Positions 8,596 to 16,817 of a DNA stretch of 34,520 bases are shown here, piece by piece. The DNA comes from a bacterium (GTDB lineage: Bacteria; Cyanobacteriota; Vampirovibrionia; Gastranaerophilales; Gastranaerophilaceae): contig JAFVDH010000029.1 of NCBI GenBank assembly GCA_017478515.1, positions 1-34,520 on the forward strand, read 5' to 3'. How positions within the stretch are numbered: the first letter of the stretch is position 1; every line of letters begins with the position of its first letter. Under the pieces are notes generated by a model. It had not been told where the DNA came from. It was given only the letters and a program-made list of their open reading frames with translations, and did no database searches. The translations under genes were made by a program, and so were the position numbers.

Positions 8596-10071
8596 TTAAC
8601 TTTTGTTACAATTTGAAACACATTCTTCCAACTTTGTAATCATTGTATTTTTATAATTTTCACAATCGGATTTTTCTTTTGCCTCAAATCTTAATGTAAA
8701 CACAGGTTCGGTATTGGATTGTCTTACAAGGGCAAAACCACCATCAAACACAATTCTCATACCATCAAGGGTGATGATTTCTTTTATTTTTGAGCCAAAC
8801 ATATCAGGATGTGTTTCAACCATATTTTCAAACATTGCTAAAACAGGCTTTTTCAATTCATTTTCGCAATGAAGACGAACTTCATCCGACAGACAAACTT
8901 CATCAAACGGTTTCAACATATCGGTAATATCAAATGACGGATTTAATTCTCTGTTTTTAGCAAGAATTTCAATAATTCTGCAACCTGCATAAAAAGCATC
9001 GTCATAACCGTAATATCTGTCTTTAAAGAATATATGACCGCTCATTTCACCTGCAAGATGGGCATTTTCTTCTTTCATTTTAGATTTAATAAAGCCATGA
9101 CCTGTTTTACACATTACAGCTTTACCGCCATTATTATTTATTGTATCAAACAGAACCTGAGAACATTTCACCTCTGATACAACAATTGGCGTAGTTTTAG
9201 TTAATCGATATCGCTCAATTACATCCAGTGCATAAATAAGTAATAATTTATCGCCTGTTAAATGAACTCCGTTTTTATCTATAACGCCTATTCTGTCGCT
9301 ATCTCCGTCAAATGCAATACCCAAATCGGCATTATTATCAACAACAGCCTTTTTAATATCGTTTAAAGTTGATTCATCGCTTGGGTTGGGATGGTGATGA
9401 GGAAATCTTCCGTCAGGGTTCGAATACAGTTCAATAACGTTGCAGCCCAATCTTCTGTACAAATCAGGGCCGACAATTCCGCCTGTTCCGTTTGCACTGT
9501 CAACAACAACTTTTATACCTGTTCCTATATTCTTAAATTGTGAATATAACTCATTTATATACTCAGGAATTATATCAAACTCAACAGATTTGCCGAATGT
9601 ATGTGAAAGTAGAGATTGCTTGCTTTGTTCAATAGCAAGTTTTTTTATTTCCTGGAATTGAGTTTCATTCAAAGATTTTTTGTCAAAAGTCATTTTTAAC
9701 CCGTTATATTGGCTTGGATTATGACTTGCGGTTACAATCATTGCACCCGAAATCTCATTATTTTCGCCGATAACATCTGACAAATGAGCGAATTCCGAAT
9801 AATACCCGATAGGTGTCGGTGCTAATCCCAAATCTACAATATTTGCACCTGTCGACGTCACGCCTTTAACAATTATATCTTTTAATTGAGGAGAGTGGTT
9901 TCTCGCATCCATACAAACAGTTACCCATATATCCTTAGGGTCTTTTCCTGTTTCCTTTGCTATGTATTTTATATACGCTTTTGATGTAAAGAAAAATAAT
10001 TCTTCGGTTACATCTTTTCCGTAAATACCTCTTATATCATTTTTTCCAAATGCACTATCCCAATTAATCAT
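8596..10071 (-). CDS. Phosphomannomutase / phosphoglucomutase (phosphohexomutase family)
   Basis: A 491-residue alpha-D-phosphohexomutase that interconverts hexose 1- and 6-phosphates and so supplies nucleotide-sugar precursors for surface glycans. The catalytic phosphoserine loop TASHNPSQYNG has Ser116. The metal loop DGDSDR supplies Asp255, Asp257 and Asp259. The sugar-binding GEMSGHIFF follows, and the C-terminal phosphate-binding region contains RQSNTEP. Both the length and the GEMSGH motif favour the ManB/AlgC-like dual-specificity branch over phosphoglucosamine mutase. The ATG has an AGGAGA ribosome binding site about 8 nt upstream. Divergent from the ABC permease across 42 bp. Confidence 0.93.
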   Translation of the reverse strand: MINWDSAFGKNDIRGIYGKDVTEELFFFTSKAYIKYIAKETGKDPKDIWVTVCMDARNHSPQLKDIIVKGVTSTGANIVDLGLAPTPIGYYSEFAHLSDVIGENNEISGAMIVTASHNPSQYNGLKMTFDKKSLNETQFQEIKKLAIEQSKQSLLSHTFGKSVEFDIIPEYINELYSQFKNIGTGIKVVVDSANGTGGIVGPDLYRRLGCNVIELYSNPDGRFPHHHPNPSDESTLNDIKKAVVDNNADLGIAFDGDSDRIGVIDKNGVHLTGDKLLLIYALDVIERYRLTKTTPIVVSEVKCSQVLFDTINNNGGKAVMCKTGHGFIKSKMKEENAHLAGEMSGHIFFKDRYYGYDDAFYAGCRIIEILAKNRELNPSFDITDMLKPFDEVCLSDEVRLHCENELKKPVLAMFENMVETHPDMFGSKIKEIITLDGMRIVFDGGFALVRQSNTEPVFTLRFEAKEKSDCENYKNTMITKLEECVSNCNKS

Positions 10072-10101
10072 CTGTATTTTCTCCTAATTTTTTTATTATG
10101 A

Positions 10102-10107
10102 TAACAT
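10102..10107 (+). promoter_or_regulatory. -10-like hexamer placing transcript start at the permease ATG
   Basis: TAACAT ends 6 nt before the ATG at 10114. There is no ribosome binding site, and two closer upstream ATGs (10098, 10106) run straight into stops. A leaderless transcript is inferred. Confidence 0.4.
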
Positions 10108-10113
10108 GAGAAT

Positions 10114-10995
10114 ATGAATTTTAAAATATCAGACATTTTTAATAAACAAAGTTTTGCCGTAACACTATTTTTAGCACCGGCAGTTGCAGGGACTCTTATT
10201 TTTATTATAATCCCCACAATTGCATCTTTTGCTCTAAGTTTTACTCAATGGGACTTATTAAACGAAATAAAATTCATCGGGTTATCAAATTACAAAGAAA
10301 TTTTAACAGACAGAGTGTTTATCAAAATCCTTATAAACACTTTTGTATATTCGATATCAGTAACCTTTTTCGGAGTGATTATACCGCTTATTTTAGCAAG
10401 TTTGTTAAATTCTAAAATATGGTTTAAAGAATTTTATAAAACTGCGTATTTCATACCGTTTATAACACCGATGATTGTATCAGCAATAGTTTGGGAATGG
10501 ATTTTCGACCCGAATATAGGGTGTTTGAATTCGTTTTTAAATCTTCATATAAATTGGTTATATGACAAAAATTTTGCTATGCCTGCACTTATAATTGTTT
10601 CTGTTTGGAAATTAATCGGATACAACATGATTATATTTTTAGCGGGATTTTCGGGAATAAATAATGAACTTCTTGAAGCTTCAAAAATTGACGGAGCAAA
10701 TACGGTTCAAACATTTTTTAAAATAACAGTGCCATTACTTTCGCCAACTGTCTTTTTTGTAATAATAATTACCGCCATAAGTTCATTTCAGGTTTTTGAC
10801 TTAATTTATCTAATGACAGAGGGCGGGCCGCTGGATAGCACTAATGTAATTGTATATGCAATATATAAAAATGCGTTTGAATATTTTAGGATAGGAAAAG
10901 CAAGTGCACTGGCATATATTTTATTCATAATAATTTTTGTTCTTACAGCACTTCAGTGGCATTTCAGAAAGAAAATGGTTTATTTGGAAAAATAA
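10114..10995 (+). CDS. Sugar-type ABC transporter permease (MalF/UgpA-like), orphan
   Basis: A 293-residue inner-membrane permease with six hydrophobic segments. The cytoplasmic coupling loop for the ATPase, EASKIDGANTVQTFFKITVPLL, is recognisable at about residues 188-209 (EAA---G motif). The N-terminus APAVAGTLIFIIIPTIASFALSF and the SNYKEIL segment match the MalF/UgpA/LacF branch that imports sugars or glycerol phosphate. Such permeases normally sit beside a MalG/UgpE-type partner, a binding protein and often the ATPase, and none of these is adjacent. The partners must therefore be elsewhere, or the cluster has been broken up. No terminator of note follows. Confidence 0.9.
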   Translation: MNFKISDIFNKQSFAVTLFLAPAVAGTLIFIIIPTIASFALSFTQWDLLNEIKFIGLSNYKEILTDRVFIKILINTFVYSISVTFFGVIIPLILASLLNSKIWFKEFYKTAYFIPFITPMIVSAIVWEWIFDPNIGCLNSFLNLHINWLYDKNFAMPALIIVSVWKLIGYNMIIFLAGFSGINNELLEASKIDGANTVQTFFKITVPLLSPTVFFVIIITAISSFQVFDLIYLMTEGGPLDSTNVIVYAIYKNAFEYFRIGKASALAYILFIIIFVLTALQWHFRKKMVYLEK

Positions 10996-11061
10996 TTTCA
11001 AAACAAACAATTATTCAGCCAATAGCCTTTCTAAAACAGGCAAATAACAGATGCACAAATA

Positions 11062-12081
11062 TTAAAGCATATTCGCCAATTTAATTAAATTATCATCCTT
11101 TTGAGGCATAGCAAGAGGTTTTGGAATAAAAATATCCTTGTATTTTTCAATTGCGTAAGAATCCGTCATACTGGCAATATAATCCGTCACAGCACGCTGA
11201 ATTTTCGTTTTTTCACAATACTGCTTAAGCATATCGGAATAGTATTCAAACAAAGCTTTAATAATGTTTTTAGATTTTTTCTCTTCCAACTTTGCGGGAG
11301 AATCAATATAAACATTATCAAACATCCATTTACGAAGTTTAGTAGTATATTCCCAGCCCTCATCGCTCATTTTTACATACGGTTTATCAATAGAATTTGT
11401 AATAATTTCCATAATCATTTTATTCAAACGTTTTGATTGAATTGATGTAAAATACTTTATACAATCCTTTGGCAAATCGTCTTCAGATATAACCCCGGCA
11501 CGCACAGAATCTTCAATATCGTGGTTGATATACGCCAATTTATCAGCAAGTTGGACAGCCTGTGCCTCAAGAGTTTTAGGAGTATATCCCCAGCTGTGCG
11601 TCAAAATTCCGTCAACAGTTTCTCTGCACAAATTAAGGTCTTCCAATATTTCAACAACCCTGACACTCTGTTCATTGTGGTGAAAATGACCCGTAATTTC
11701 GTTTAAAACACCCTCTCCGCAGTGTCCAAACGGCGTATGACCCAAATCATGCCCTAATGCTATCGCCTCTGTTAAGTCTTCATTTAAGTTTAATGCTCTT
11801 GAAATAGTTCTGGCGATTTGAGAAACTTCAAGCGTATGTGTTAAGCGGGTTCTAAAATGGTCGTCAAAAGGAGCTAAAAAAACTTGTGTCTTATGTTTCA
11901 ATCTTCTAAATGATTTTGAATGTATTATTCTGTCTCTATCCCTTTGAAAATCAGTTCTTATCGGACATTTTTCAATAGGTTTTAAACGTCCTTTTGAATT
12001 CGAACTTTTTGTTGCAAATTCGCTCAAACATTGATTTTCTCTTTCTTCAAGTCGTTCTCTTATAGTTATATTTCCGTTCAT
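11062..12081 (-). CDS. dgt: Deoxyguanosinetriphosphate triphosphohydrolase-like protein (HD domain)
   Basis: A 339-residue HD-superfamily metal-dependent hydrolase of the dNTP triphosphohydrolase family, which cleaves dNTPs to nucleoside and triphosphate. The N-terminal DFQRDRDRIIHSKSFRRLKHKTQVF is diagnostic. The metal ligands are His82 (RLTHTLEV), His111-Asp112 (GHDLGHTPFGH) and the downstream ADKLAYINHDIED. Length fits the shorter dGTPase-like proteins of Gram-positive and cyanobacterial type. The start has AAAGGAA upstream. It is divergent from the aminotransferase, sharing a 55-bp promoter region. Confidence 0.93.
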   Translation of the reverse strand: MNGNITIRERLEERENQCLSEFATKSSNSKGRLKPIEKCPIRTDFQRDRDRIIHSKSFRRLKHKTQVFLAPFDDHFRTRLTHTLEVSQIARTISRALNLNEDLTEAIALGHDLGHTPFGHCGEGVLNEITGHFHHNEQSVRVVEILEDLNLCRETVDGILTHSWGYTPKTLEAQAVQLADKLAYINHDIEDSVRAGVISEDDLPKDCIKYFTSIQSKRLNKMIMEIITNSIDKPYVKMSDEGWEYTTKLRKWMFDNVYIDSPAKLEEKKSKNIIKALFEYYSDMLKQYCEKTKIQRAVTDYIASMTDSYAIEKYKDIFIPKPLAMPQKDDNLIKLANML

Positions 12082-12104
12082 AATTATTTTTTCCTTTGTG
12101 ATTA

Positions 12105-12113
12105 TGATATAAT
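12105..12113 (+). promoter_or_regulatory. Extended -10 promoter of the aminotransferase gene
   Basis: TGA-TATAAT is an extended -10 with no convincing -35. Transcription would start near 12120, just before the AAAGGAG ribosome binding site at 12124-12130. Confidence 0.55.
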
Positions 12114-12136
12114 AAAACCATGCAAAGGAGCATCAT

Positions 12137-13375
12137 ATGAGAGAACTATTTAATGAAAACGTAAATTCAATAGAAACATATATAATGTTTAAAATAGGGG
12201 AAAGAGCAGCAGAATTAAAGGATGAACTCACAAAAAAGGGAAGAGAACCTATTTCTCTTGCTATGGGAGCACCTACATGCAGACCTCCTCAATTTGTTAT
12301 AGATGAATTAAAAAAACTTTTAGATATTGATTCTATGCATACATATTCATCTCCAAAAGGAGAGAAAGCTTTTCTTGAAGCTGTTTCAAAAAGGATGAAA
12401 AAAAGATTTAATGTTGATGTAAATCAAAAAAATGAAATATGTTCTCTTATCGGCTCGAAAGAGGGTATTGCAAATATTATAAGAGCATTGATTAATCCTG
12501 CACATGAGATAAAAGACAAAGATATTATTCTTACTCCGAATCCGTCTTACGCATCGTATAAAGAAATGGTAAAGGTTTCCGGAGGATTGTCATATTCTGT
12601 GCCGCTGCTTGCGGAAAACAATTTTATGCCAAATCTTGATGAAGTTTGGGATAATCTTATAAAAGACGGTTATAACCCTGATAAAGTTAAGGCCTTACTT
12701 GTCAATTACCCGTCTAACCCTTTGGGTGCATGTGCAACATTAGATTATTATAAAAAAGCCGTGGAATTCTGTAAAAAACATAATATTTTATTGATAGGCG
12801 ACTCTGCGTATTGTGATTTATATTATGATGAAAACGATAAACCCCACAGCATACTCGAAGTTGAGGGTGCAAAAGATATCGCCGTAGAATTTTTCTCTTT
12901 TTCTAAACCATACGCAATGACAGGATGGAGATTAGGCTGGGTTTGCGGAAATGCAGAAGCGATAAACATCTTCTGCAAACAAAAAACAACAATAGATACA
13001 GGAATATTTAAAGGAATTCAAATTGCAGGGGCAAACCTCTTAAATTCAGACGAGGCCGATAAATACAATATGTGGCTTAATTCGGAATTTAAACGTAAAA
13101 GAGACTTATTTGCAAACGGGTTAAAAAAACTTGGCTTTGAAATACCTATTATTCCAAATGCTACATTCTATCTCTGGGTAAAAATCCCAAATACATATAA
13201 TTCATCAGAAAAATTCTGTGCAGACTTGCTTGAAAAATCAGGTATTATGGTAGTTCCGGGAGAAGGCTTCGGAGATAACGGAAAGGGCTATTTTAGAGTT
13301 TCTTACGTATGCTCTGATGAAAAACTTCAAGAAGTTTTGGACAGAATGGAACAAGACGGATTTAAATACAATTAA
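12137..13375 (+). CDS. dapL: Class I/II PLP aminotransferase, LL-diaminopimelate aminotransferase-like
   Basis: A 412-residue fold-type I aminotransferase. The pyridoxal-phosphate lysine is Lys257 in SFSKPYAMTGWRLGW. Asn194 (NYPSNPLG) and Asp222 (GDSAYCDLYY) are the usual cofactor contacts. The C-terminal GYFRVSYVCSDEKL holds the substrate-carboxylate arginine. The long N-terminal helix and overall order resemble DapL, which makes LL-diaminopimelate for lysine and peptidoglycan and is used by cyanobacteria. Aspartate or alanine aminotransferases of the same subfamily are an alternative, so the symbol is tentative. A strong AAAGGAG site lies 6 nt before the ATG. Confidence 0.85.
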   Translation: MRELFNENVNSIETYIMFKIGERAAELKDELTKKGREPISLAMGAPTCRPPQFVIDELKKLLDIDSMHTYSSPKGEKAFLEAVSKRMKKRFNVDVNQKNEICSLIGSKEGIANIIRALINPAHEIKDKDIILTPNPSYASYKEMVKVSGGLSYSVPLLAENNFMPNLDEVWDNLIKDGYNPDKVKALLVNYPSNPLGACATLDYYKKAVEFCKKHNILLIGDSAYCDLYYDENDKPHSILEVEGAKDIAVEFFSFSKPYAMTGWRLGWVCGNAEAINIFCKQKTTIDTGIFKGIQIAGANLLNSDEADKYNMWLNSEFKRKRDLFANGLKKLGFEIPIIPNATFYLWVKIPNTYNSSEKFCADLLEKSGIMVVPGEGFGDNGKGYFRVSYVCSDEKLQEVLDRMEQDGFKYN

Positions 13376-13445
13376 GAAATTTAAACGAATGTTAGAAAAT
13401 ATCAAATATGTGGCATAATGTAGATATAAATCGAAGTATAACGTT

Positions 13446-13464
13446 AAGCCAAAAGGATTGGCTT
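13446..13464 (+). other. Hairpin between the aminotransferase and the EF-hand gene
   Basis: AAGCCA (13446-13451) pairs with TGGCTT (13459-13464) over a 7-nt loop, followed by GTTTTA. It may be a weak terminator for the aminotransferase. It could also be a leader hairpin of the EF-hand gene, because an extended -10-like TGG-CATAAT lies upstream at 13411-13419. Confidence 0.4.
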
Positions 13465-13523
13465 GTTTTAAAAGGATTTTAAGTTTATTCATCTAAGTTT
13501 TTATATTATGATTGGAGGATTAA

Positions 13524-14162
13524 ATGGAATTAACCGCTATCACAGATTTTGCAAGCCAATATTCAAATTTTTTGAACACAGCAAAAAAAACAACTAATCA
13601 AAAAAATACAGCCCAAAACACAAATGCGGAAAAATCTTCAGACAATAATCCCGCAAGCAAAATAATATTGACAAAAAAAGGTAGTTCAGGATACATAAAG
13701 GGCATGGACGAAAATGATGACGGAGAAGTAACTTTAGAAGAATTTAATAACTACTGTGAAGAAAACGGCGTCAGTGAAAAAGATAAAATAGCTATGCTGA
13801 CTTCTATGACCGTATCAAAAAAGAACGAAAAAATAGTAGAAAAAAATATTAAAACAGAAGATAAAGAAAAGTCTAGACAAGAACAAGCAGAAAATGACAA
13901 AGCCGTGTATGCAAAAAAAGGCGATGATAAATATAATGAAAAGATGGATACTAACAGAAACGGCATAGTAACTTATGCCGAATACGTAAAATATCTCTCA
14001 GAACAGGCAAAACAACAAGCAGCCGGCACTGAAGAAACACAAAATTCTAAGCAAGAAACAGAACAAAAAGATGTTCAAAATACAAATGCGGATAACGACG
14101 AACAAAATGATGAACATGAAATACTTTCAACCGTAATGTCAACAGTTGAATACGAAGTCTAA
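13524..14162 (+). CDS. EF-hand calcium-binding protein with duplicated module
   Basis: A 212-residue acidic, very hydrophilic protein with two canonical EF-hand loops: residues 62-73 (D62, N64, D66, G67, V69, E73) and 142-153 (D142, N144, N146, G147, V149, E153). Each loop is preceded by a related stretch, KKGSSGYIKGM and KKGDDKYNEKM, exactly 80 residues apart, so a segment of about 25 residues has been duplicated. The N-terminus (MELTAITDFASQYSNFLN) is not a Sec signal, and the linkers and tail are N/Q/E/K-rich and probably disordered. GGAGG lies just upstream of the ATG. It converges on the CHAP-like gene with a 26-bp gap. Calcium binding is well supported by the motif; the role is unknown. 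Confidence 0.82.
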   Translation: MELTAITDFASQYSNFLNTAKKTTNQKNTAQNTNAEKSSDNNPASKIILTKKGSSGYIKGMDENDDGEVTLEEFNNYCEENGVSEKDKIAMLTSMTVSKKNEKIVEKNIKTEDKEKSRQEQAENDKAVYAKKGDDKYNEKMDTNRNGIVTYAEYVKYLSEQAKQQAAGTEETQNSKQETEQKDVQNTNADNDEQNDEHEILSTVMSTVEYEV

Positions 14163-14188
14163 TCGACAAATACCTAAATAACTATACC

Positions 14189-15280
14189 CTATACAGGAAT
14201 CCATATTTCCTGAGGTTCACGTCTTTGTCCTCTATTACTTAATAAATGAGTTTTCAAGTCAGAATATCCGCTGCCTTGACCGTCAGAGATTTCTATATGA
14301 CCGCAAGTTGTTCCTGCACCACTGCTATATCCTGGAGGATAAATTACTATTGCACCCGGAGGAATATCTGTAGGCTTAAGATGCAAGCCAGAAACATCAA
14401 TTTTCTTTAATTGCGGCATTCGAGAAAGATAATCATCACCTGTATTACAAGCCTTTCCAAATCTGGTAAAACTTGTTCCGTAAGTATCATTCAGTGCTCG
14501 TCTCACATAACCGCCGCATTGAGCTTTAACCCCTTGTGATTGTGCAAGGTCACTCCATCTTTTACCGTTGCTCAACAACTGTTTGCCTTTTTCCTCATTA
14601 TAACCAAGCTGCTGCCACCAACTTTTATTATAATTTCCGTCATTAGCCCAAGGCTTTATAGCATCTACGTTACCAGTTCTTACACCATTTGATAAAACAA
14701 CACTTGAAGAAGAGCCGACAGCATCAGCAGAAACCTGAGCGGAACTTTGAGATTCAACACCAATAAATCCTGTAAATAACGGTCTTCTTGAAGAAACAGT
14801 CGAACCAAACGGTTTACTTTGCTGAGATGTTGAATTGCTTGAATTTTCTTGTGCTATATCAGTCTTTTTAGATATTTTTACTTTTAATGTTTTAGATATG
14901 AGCTTTTGGTCTTTCCTACTCATATTCATTTCAGCAGAAATTTCTGAAAACAATTCATTTAGATTTATACCTGCAGCCTCTGCCTGTTCTTTCAACGCTT
15001 TCAATTTTGTATTTAATGATTTTTTTAATGCCCCGCTGCTTTCGGAAGTTTCTTCACTTCCTTGATTGGCATTCATTCGCTTTGCCATTGATATAAGACT
15101 CTGTGCCTGTATTTTTAATTGTTGTTTAACAGCATCATCAGAAGCATATGTATCTTCTGTTCCGCCAATCAAATTATCACCAAACAGCAATCCACCACCG
15201 ACATCGCCGTTACCTGCCTGTAACAGTCCTGACTGCGGTAATGTTATTCCTTTTAAGGATAAAGAACTTATTTCAGTCAC
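14189..15280 (-). CDS. Protein with C-terminal CHAP/NlpC-like cysteine peptidase domain
   Basis: A 363-residue protein in two parts. Residues 1-200 are S/Q/K/G-rich, partly coiled-coil (residues 85-130), with no Sec signal despite the expected extracytoplasmic target. Residues about 203-363 look like a cysteine amidase/endopeptidase of the CHAP or NlpC/P60 type: the candidate nucleophile is Cys255 in AQCGGYVRRAL, and the candidate histidine is His328 in TTCGHIEISDG, followed by a C-terminal EIWIPV strand. Such domains usually cut peptidoglycan. The start is a GTG with GGGTGA 5 nt upstream and a TATAAT -10 at 15310-15315 on the same strand. The domain assignment is by motif only, and a secreted effector is an alternative. 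Confidence 0.72.
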   Translation of the reverse strand: MTEISSLSLKGITLPQSGLLQAGNGDVGGGLLFGDNLIGGTEDTYASDDAVKQQLKIQAQSLISMAKRMNANQGSEETSESSGALKKSLNTKLKALKEQAEAAGINLNELFSEISAEMNMSRKDQKLISKTLKVKISKKTDIAQENSSNSTSQQSKPFGSTVSSRRPLFTGFIGVESQSSAQVSADAVGSSSSVVLSNGVRTGNVDAIKPWANDGNYNKSWWQQLGYNEEKGKQLLSNGKRWSDLAQSQGVKAQCGGYVRRALNDTYGTSFTRFGKACNTGDDYLSRMPQLKKIDVSGLHLKPTDIPPGAIVIYPPGYSSGAGTTCGHIEISDGQGSGYSDLKTHLLSNRGQRREPQEIWIPV

Positions 15281-15463
15281 AATTCACCCACACAGAATTA
15301 TCAACTACTATTATAAAGAATTAAAAAATCAATTAATTGCCAACAAAATAAAAATAATAACAAAACTTTACAAATACTCTTCTAATGCAAATTAACATGC
15401 AAGATAGCCATAAATTGACATAAAAAATAAACCTCGATATAAAAGCTTAAGTTTCAAATTTTT

Positions 15464-16705
15464 CTATTTAATCATTTTTCTAAGTTCGTTTTTTGCCGCC
15501 AAAAGTTGCCTGTCGTTGTTAGATTTCATATCATCAATAGTTAATTCGACTTTAATGTCAGGTTCAATTCCTTTTTTATTAATGTCAATTCCTTTTGGAG
15601 TAAGATATTTTGCAATAGTTAAATTAATTCCCGTTCCGTTAGGAAGAGGGACTATCTGCTGAACCATACCTTTTCCATAAGTTCTTGTACCGAGGATTTT
15701 AGCCTTGTTATAATCCTTTAAAGCACCTGAAAGGATTTCACTTGCACTTGCACTTCCTCCATCTACAAGAACAACTACAGGCTTTTTAATATTAATCTGC
15801 GTATTTTGAGCCTTAATCCTATTTCTATAACCATTTCTGCCAATGATACTTACAATTTCATTTCCGCCCTCAATGAACATATTTGAAATAAATACGGCAT
15901 TTGGCAGTAATCCGCCCGGATTTCCTCTTAAATCTATAATTAAACCTTTTGTATTTTTAGTTTTTTCTAATGCCTCAACAAATTCTTTTGCAGTAGAAGA
16001 ACCGATAAAAGTAGTTATTTGTATGTATCCCAAATCCTTATCATCTTTATCTATCAAACTCTTAACAGTTTTAACTTTAATTTCTTTTCTCTTTAGCTTT
16101 TTAATTATTTTATTATTGTCACGCAAAATAACAATTTCAACAAAACTATTAACAGGGCCTCTAACAGCAGATGCAACTTCACTTATGGCTTTTCCGCTCA
16201 TATCGACACCATTAACTTTTAATATAATATCACCAATCTTCAACTGAGCTGTCTGAGCAGGACTTCCGTCTACAACTCCAAGAATATAAATTTTTCCGTC
16301 TATTGATGCAATATTAACTCCAATACCCGTCACTTTTGAATCAATATCTATATTTTGTTCAGCAAATTCTTCCTTGCTCATAAAATTTGAATAAGGGTCA
16401 TTTAAACTTTCCAACATTGTTGCAATCGCAACTTTTGCATCTTCATCTGTACGAATTTTACCTCTATAATGCTCTTTCCATCTAACCCAACGTTGATTAT
16501 TCATAGAAGAATCATAGTAGGCATCTTTAATTTCACGCCAAGTTAAATTTACCAGCTGTTGACTGGAAACTATTGTATTATTTGTTCTTGATGCAAATTT
16601 TGTTCTAAAATCAACGGGAATATCAAAAAATTTCATGAAGAAGTTGTTTAAAAGAACTATCATGAATACAAAAATTATTAAAATAAATGCCTGTTTTTTA
16701 CCCAT
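15464..16705 (-). CDS. ctpA: C-terminal processing peptidase (S41 family, PDZ)
   Basis: A 413-residue membrane-anchored serine protease. A single hydrophobic segment after MGKKQ (first 25 residues) anchors it with the body outside. A PDZ domain follows (VTGIGVNIAS through LKIGDIILKVNGVDM), then the S41 core with DLRGNPGGLL, the catalytic serine in GGSASASEI (residues about 317-324) and the catalytic lysine in YGKGMVQQ (Lys345). Family members trim C-terminal tails of periplasmic or cell-wall proteins; in Cyanobacteria CtpA matures photosystem protein D1, but no photosynthesis gene is here. An in-frame TTG start exists at 16723, but the ATG at 16705 is preferred because a promoter lies directly before it. 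Confidence 0.93.
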   Translation of the reverse strand: MGKKQAFILIIFVFMIVLLNNFFMKFFDIPVDFRTKFASRTNNTIVSSQQLVNLTWREIKDAYYDSSMNNQRWVRWKEHYRGKIRTDEDAKVAIATMLESLNDPYSNFMSKEEFAEQNIDIDSKVTGIGVNIASIDGKIYILGVVDGSPAQTAQLKIGDIILKVNGVDMSGKAISEVASAVRGPVNSFVEIVILRDNNKIIKKLKRKEIKVKTVKSLIDKDDKDLGYIQITTFIGSSTAKEFVEALEKTKNTKGLIIDLRGNPGGLLPNAVFISNMFIEGGNEIVSIIGRNGYRNRIKAQNTQINIKKPVVVLVDGGSASASEILSGALKDYNKAKILGTRTYGKGMVQQIVPLPNGTGINLTIAKYLTPKGIDINKKGIEPDIKVELTIDDMKSNNDRQLLAAKNELRKMIK

Positions 16706-16711
16706 AGCATA

Positions 16712-16740
16712 ATTTAACAACAACTGTCAATTTTTATCAA
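16712..16740 (-). promoter_or_regulatory. Predicted leaderless promoter of ctpA
   Basis: On the minus strand, -35 TTGATA (16735-16740), a 17-nt spacer and -10 TTAAAT (16712-16717), ending 6 nt before the ATG at 16705. No Shine-Dalgarno is present. A hairpin (GCCGAT 16743-16748 with ATCGGC 16762-16767, 13-nt loop) lies just upstream and could be an operator or a poor terminator of the preceding operon. Confidence 0.5.
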
Positions 16741-16817
16741 TAGCCGATTTTGTTTAATCTCATCGGCAAAACTATAACAACAAAATATCAGAAAAATACA
16801 TACACAAAGTTATGAGA

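Noticed and set aside
9418..9428. GGGTTCGAATAC, tRNA T-arm-like
   Set aside because: Inside the phosphohexomutase coding sequence with no surrounding cloverleaf.
11002..11045. GCCT...AGGC inverted repeat after the ABC permease as terminator
   Set aside because: Four-base stem without a T-run.
16743..16767. Hairpin GCCGAT/ATCGGC as terminator of the infB operon
   Set aside because: 13-nt loop and no T-run on the minus strand; noted only as a possible operator near ctpA.
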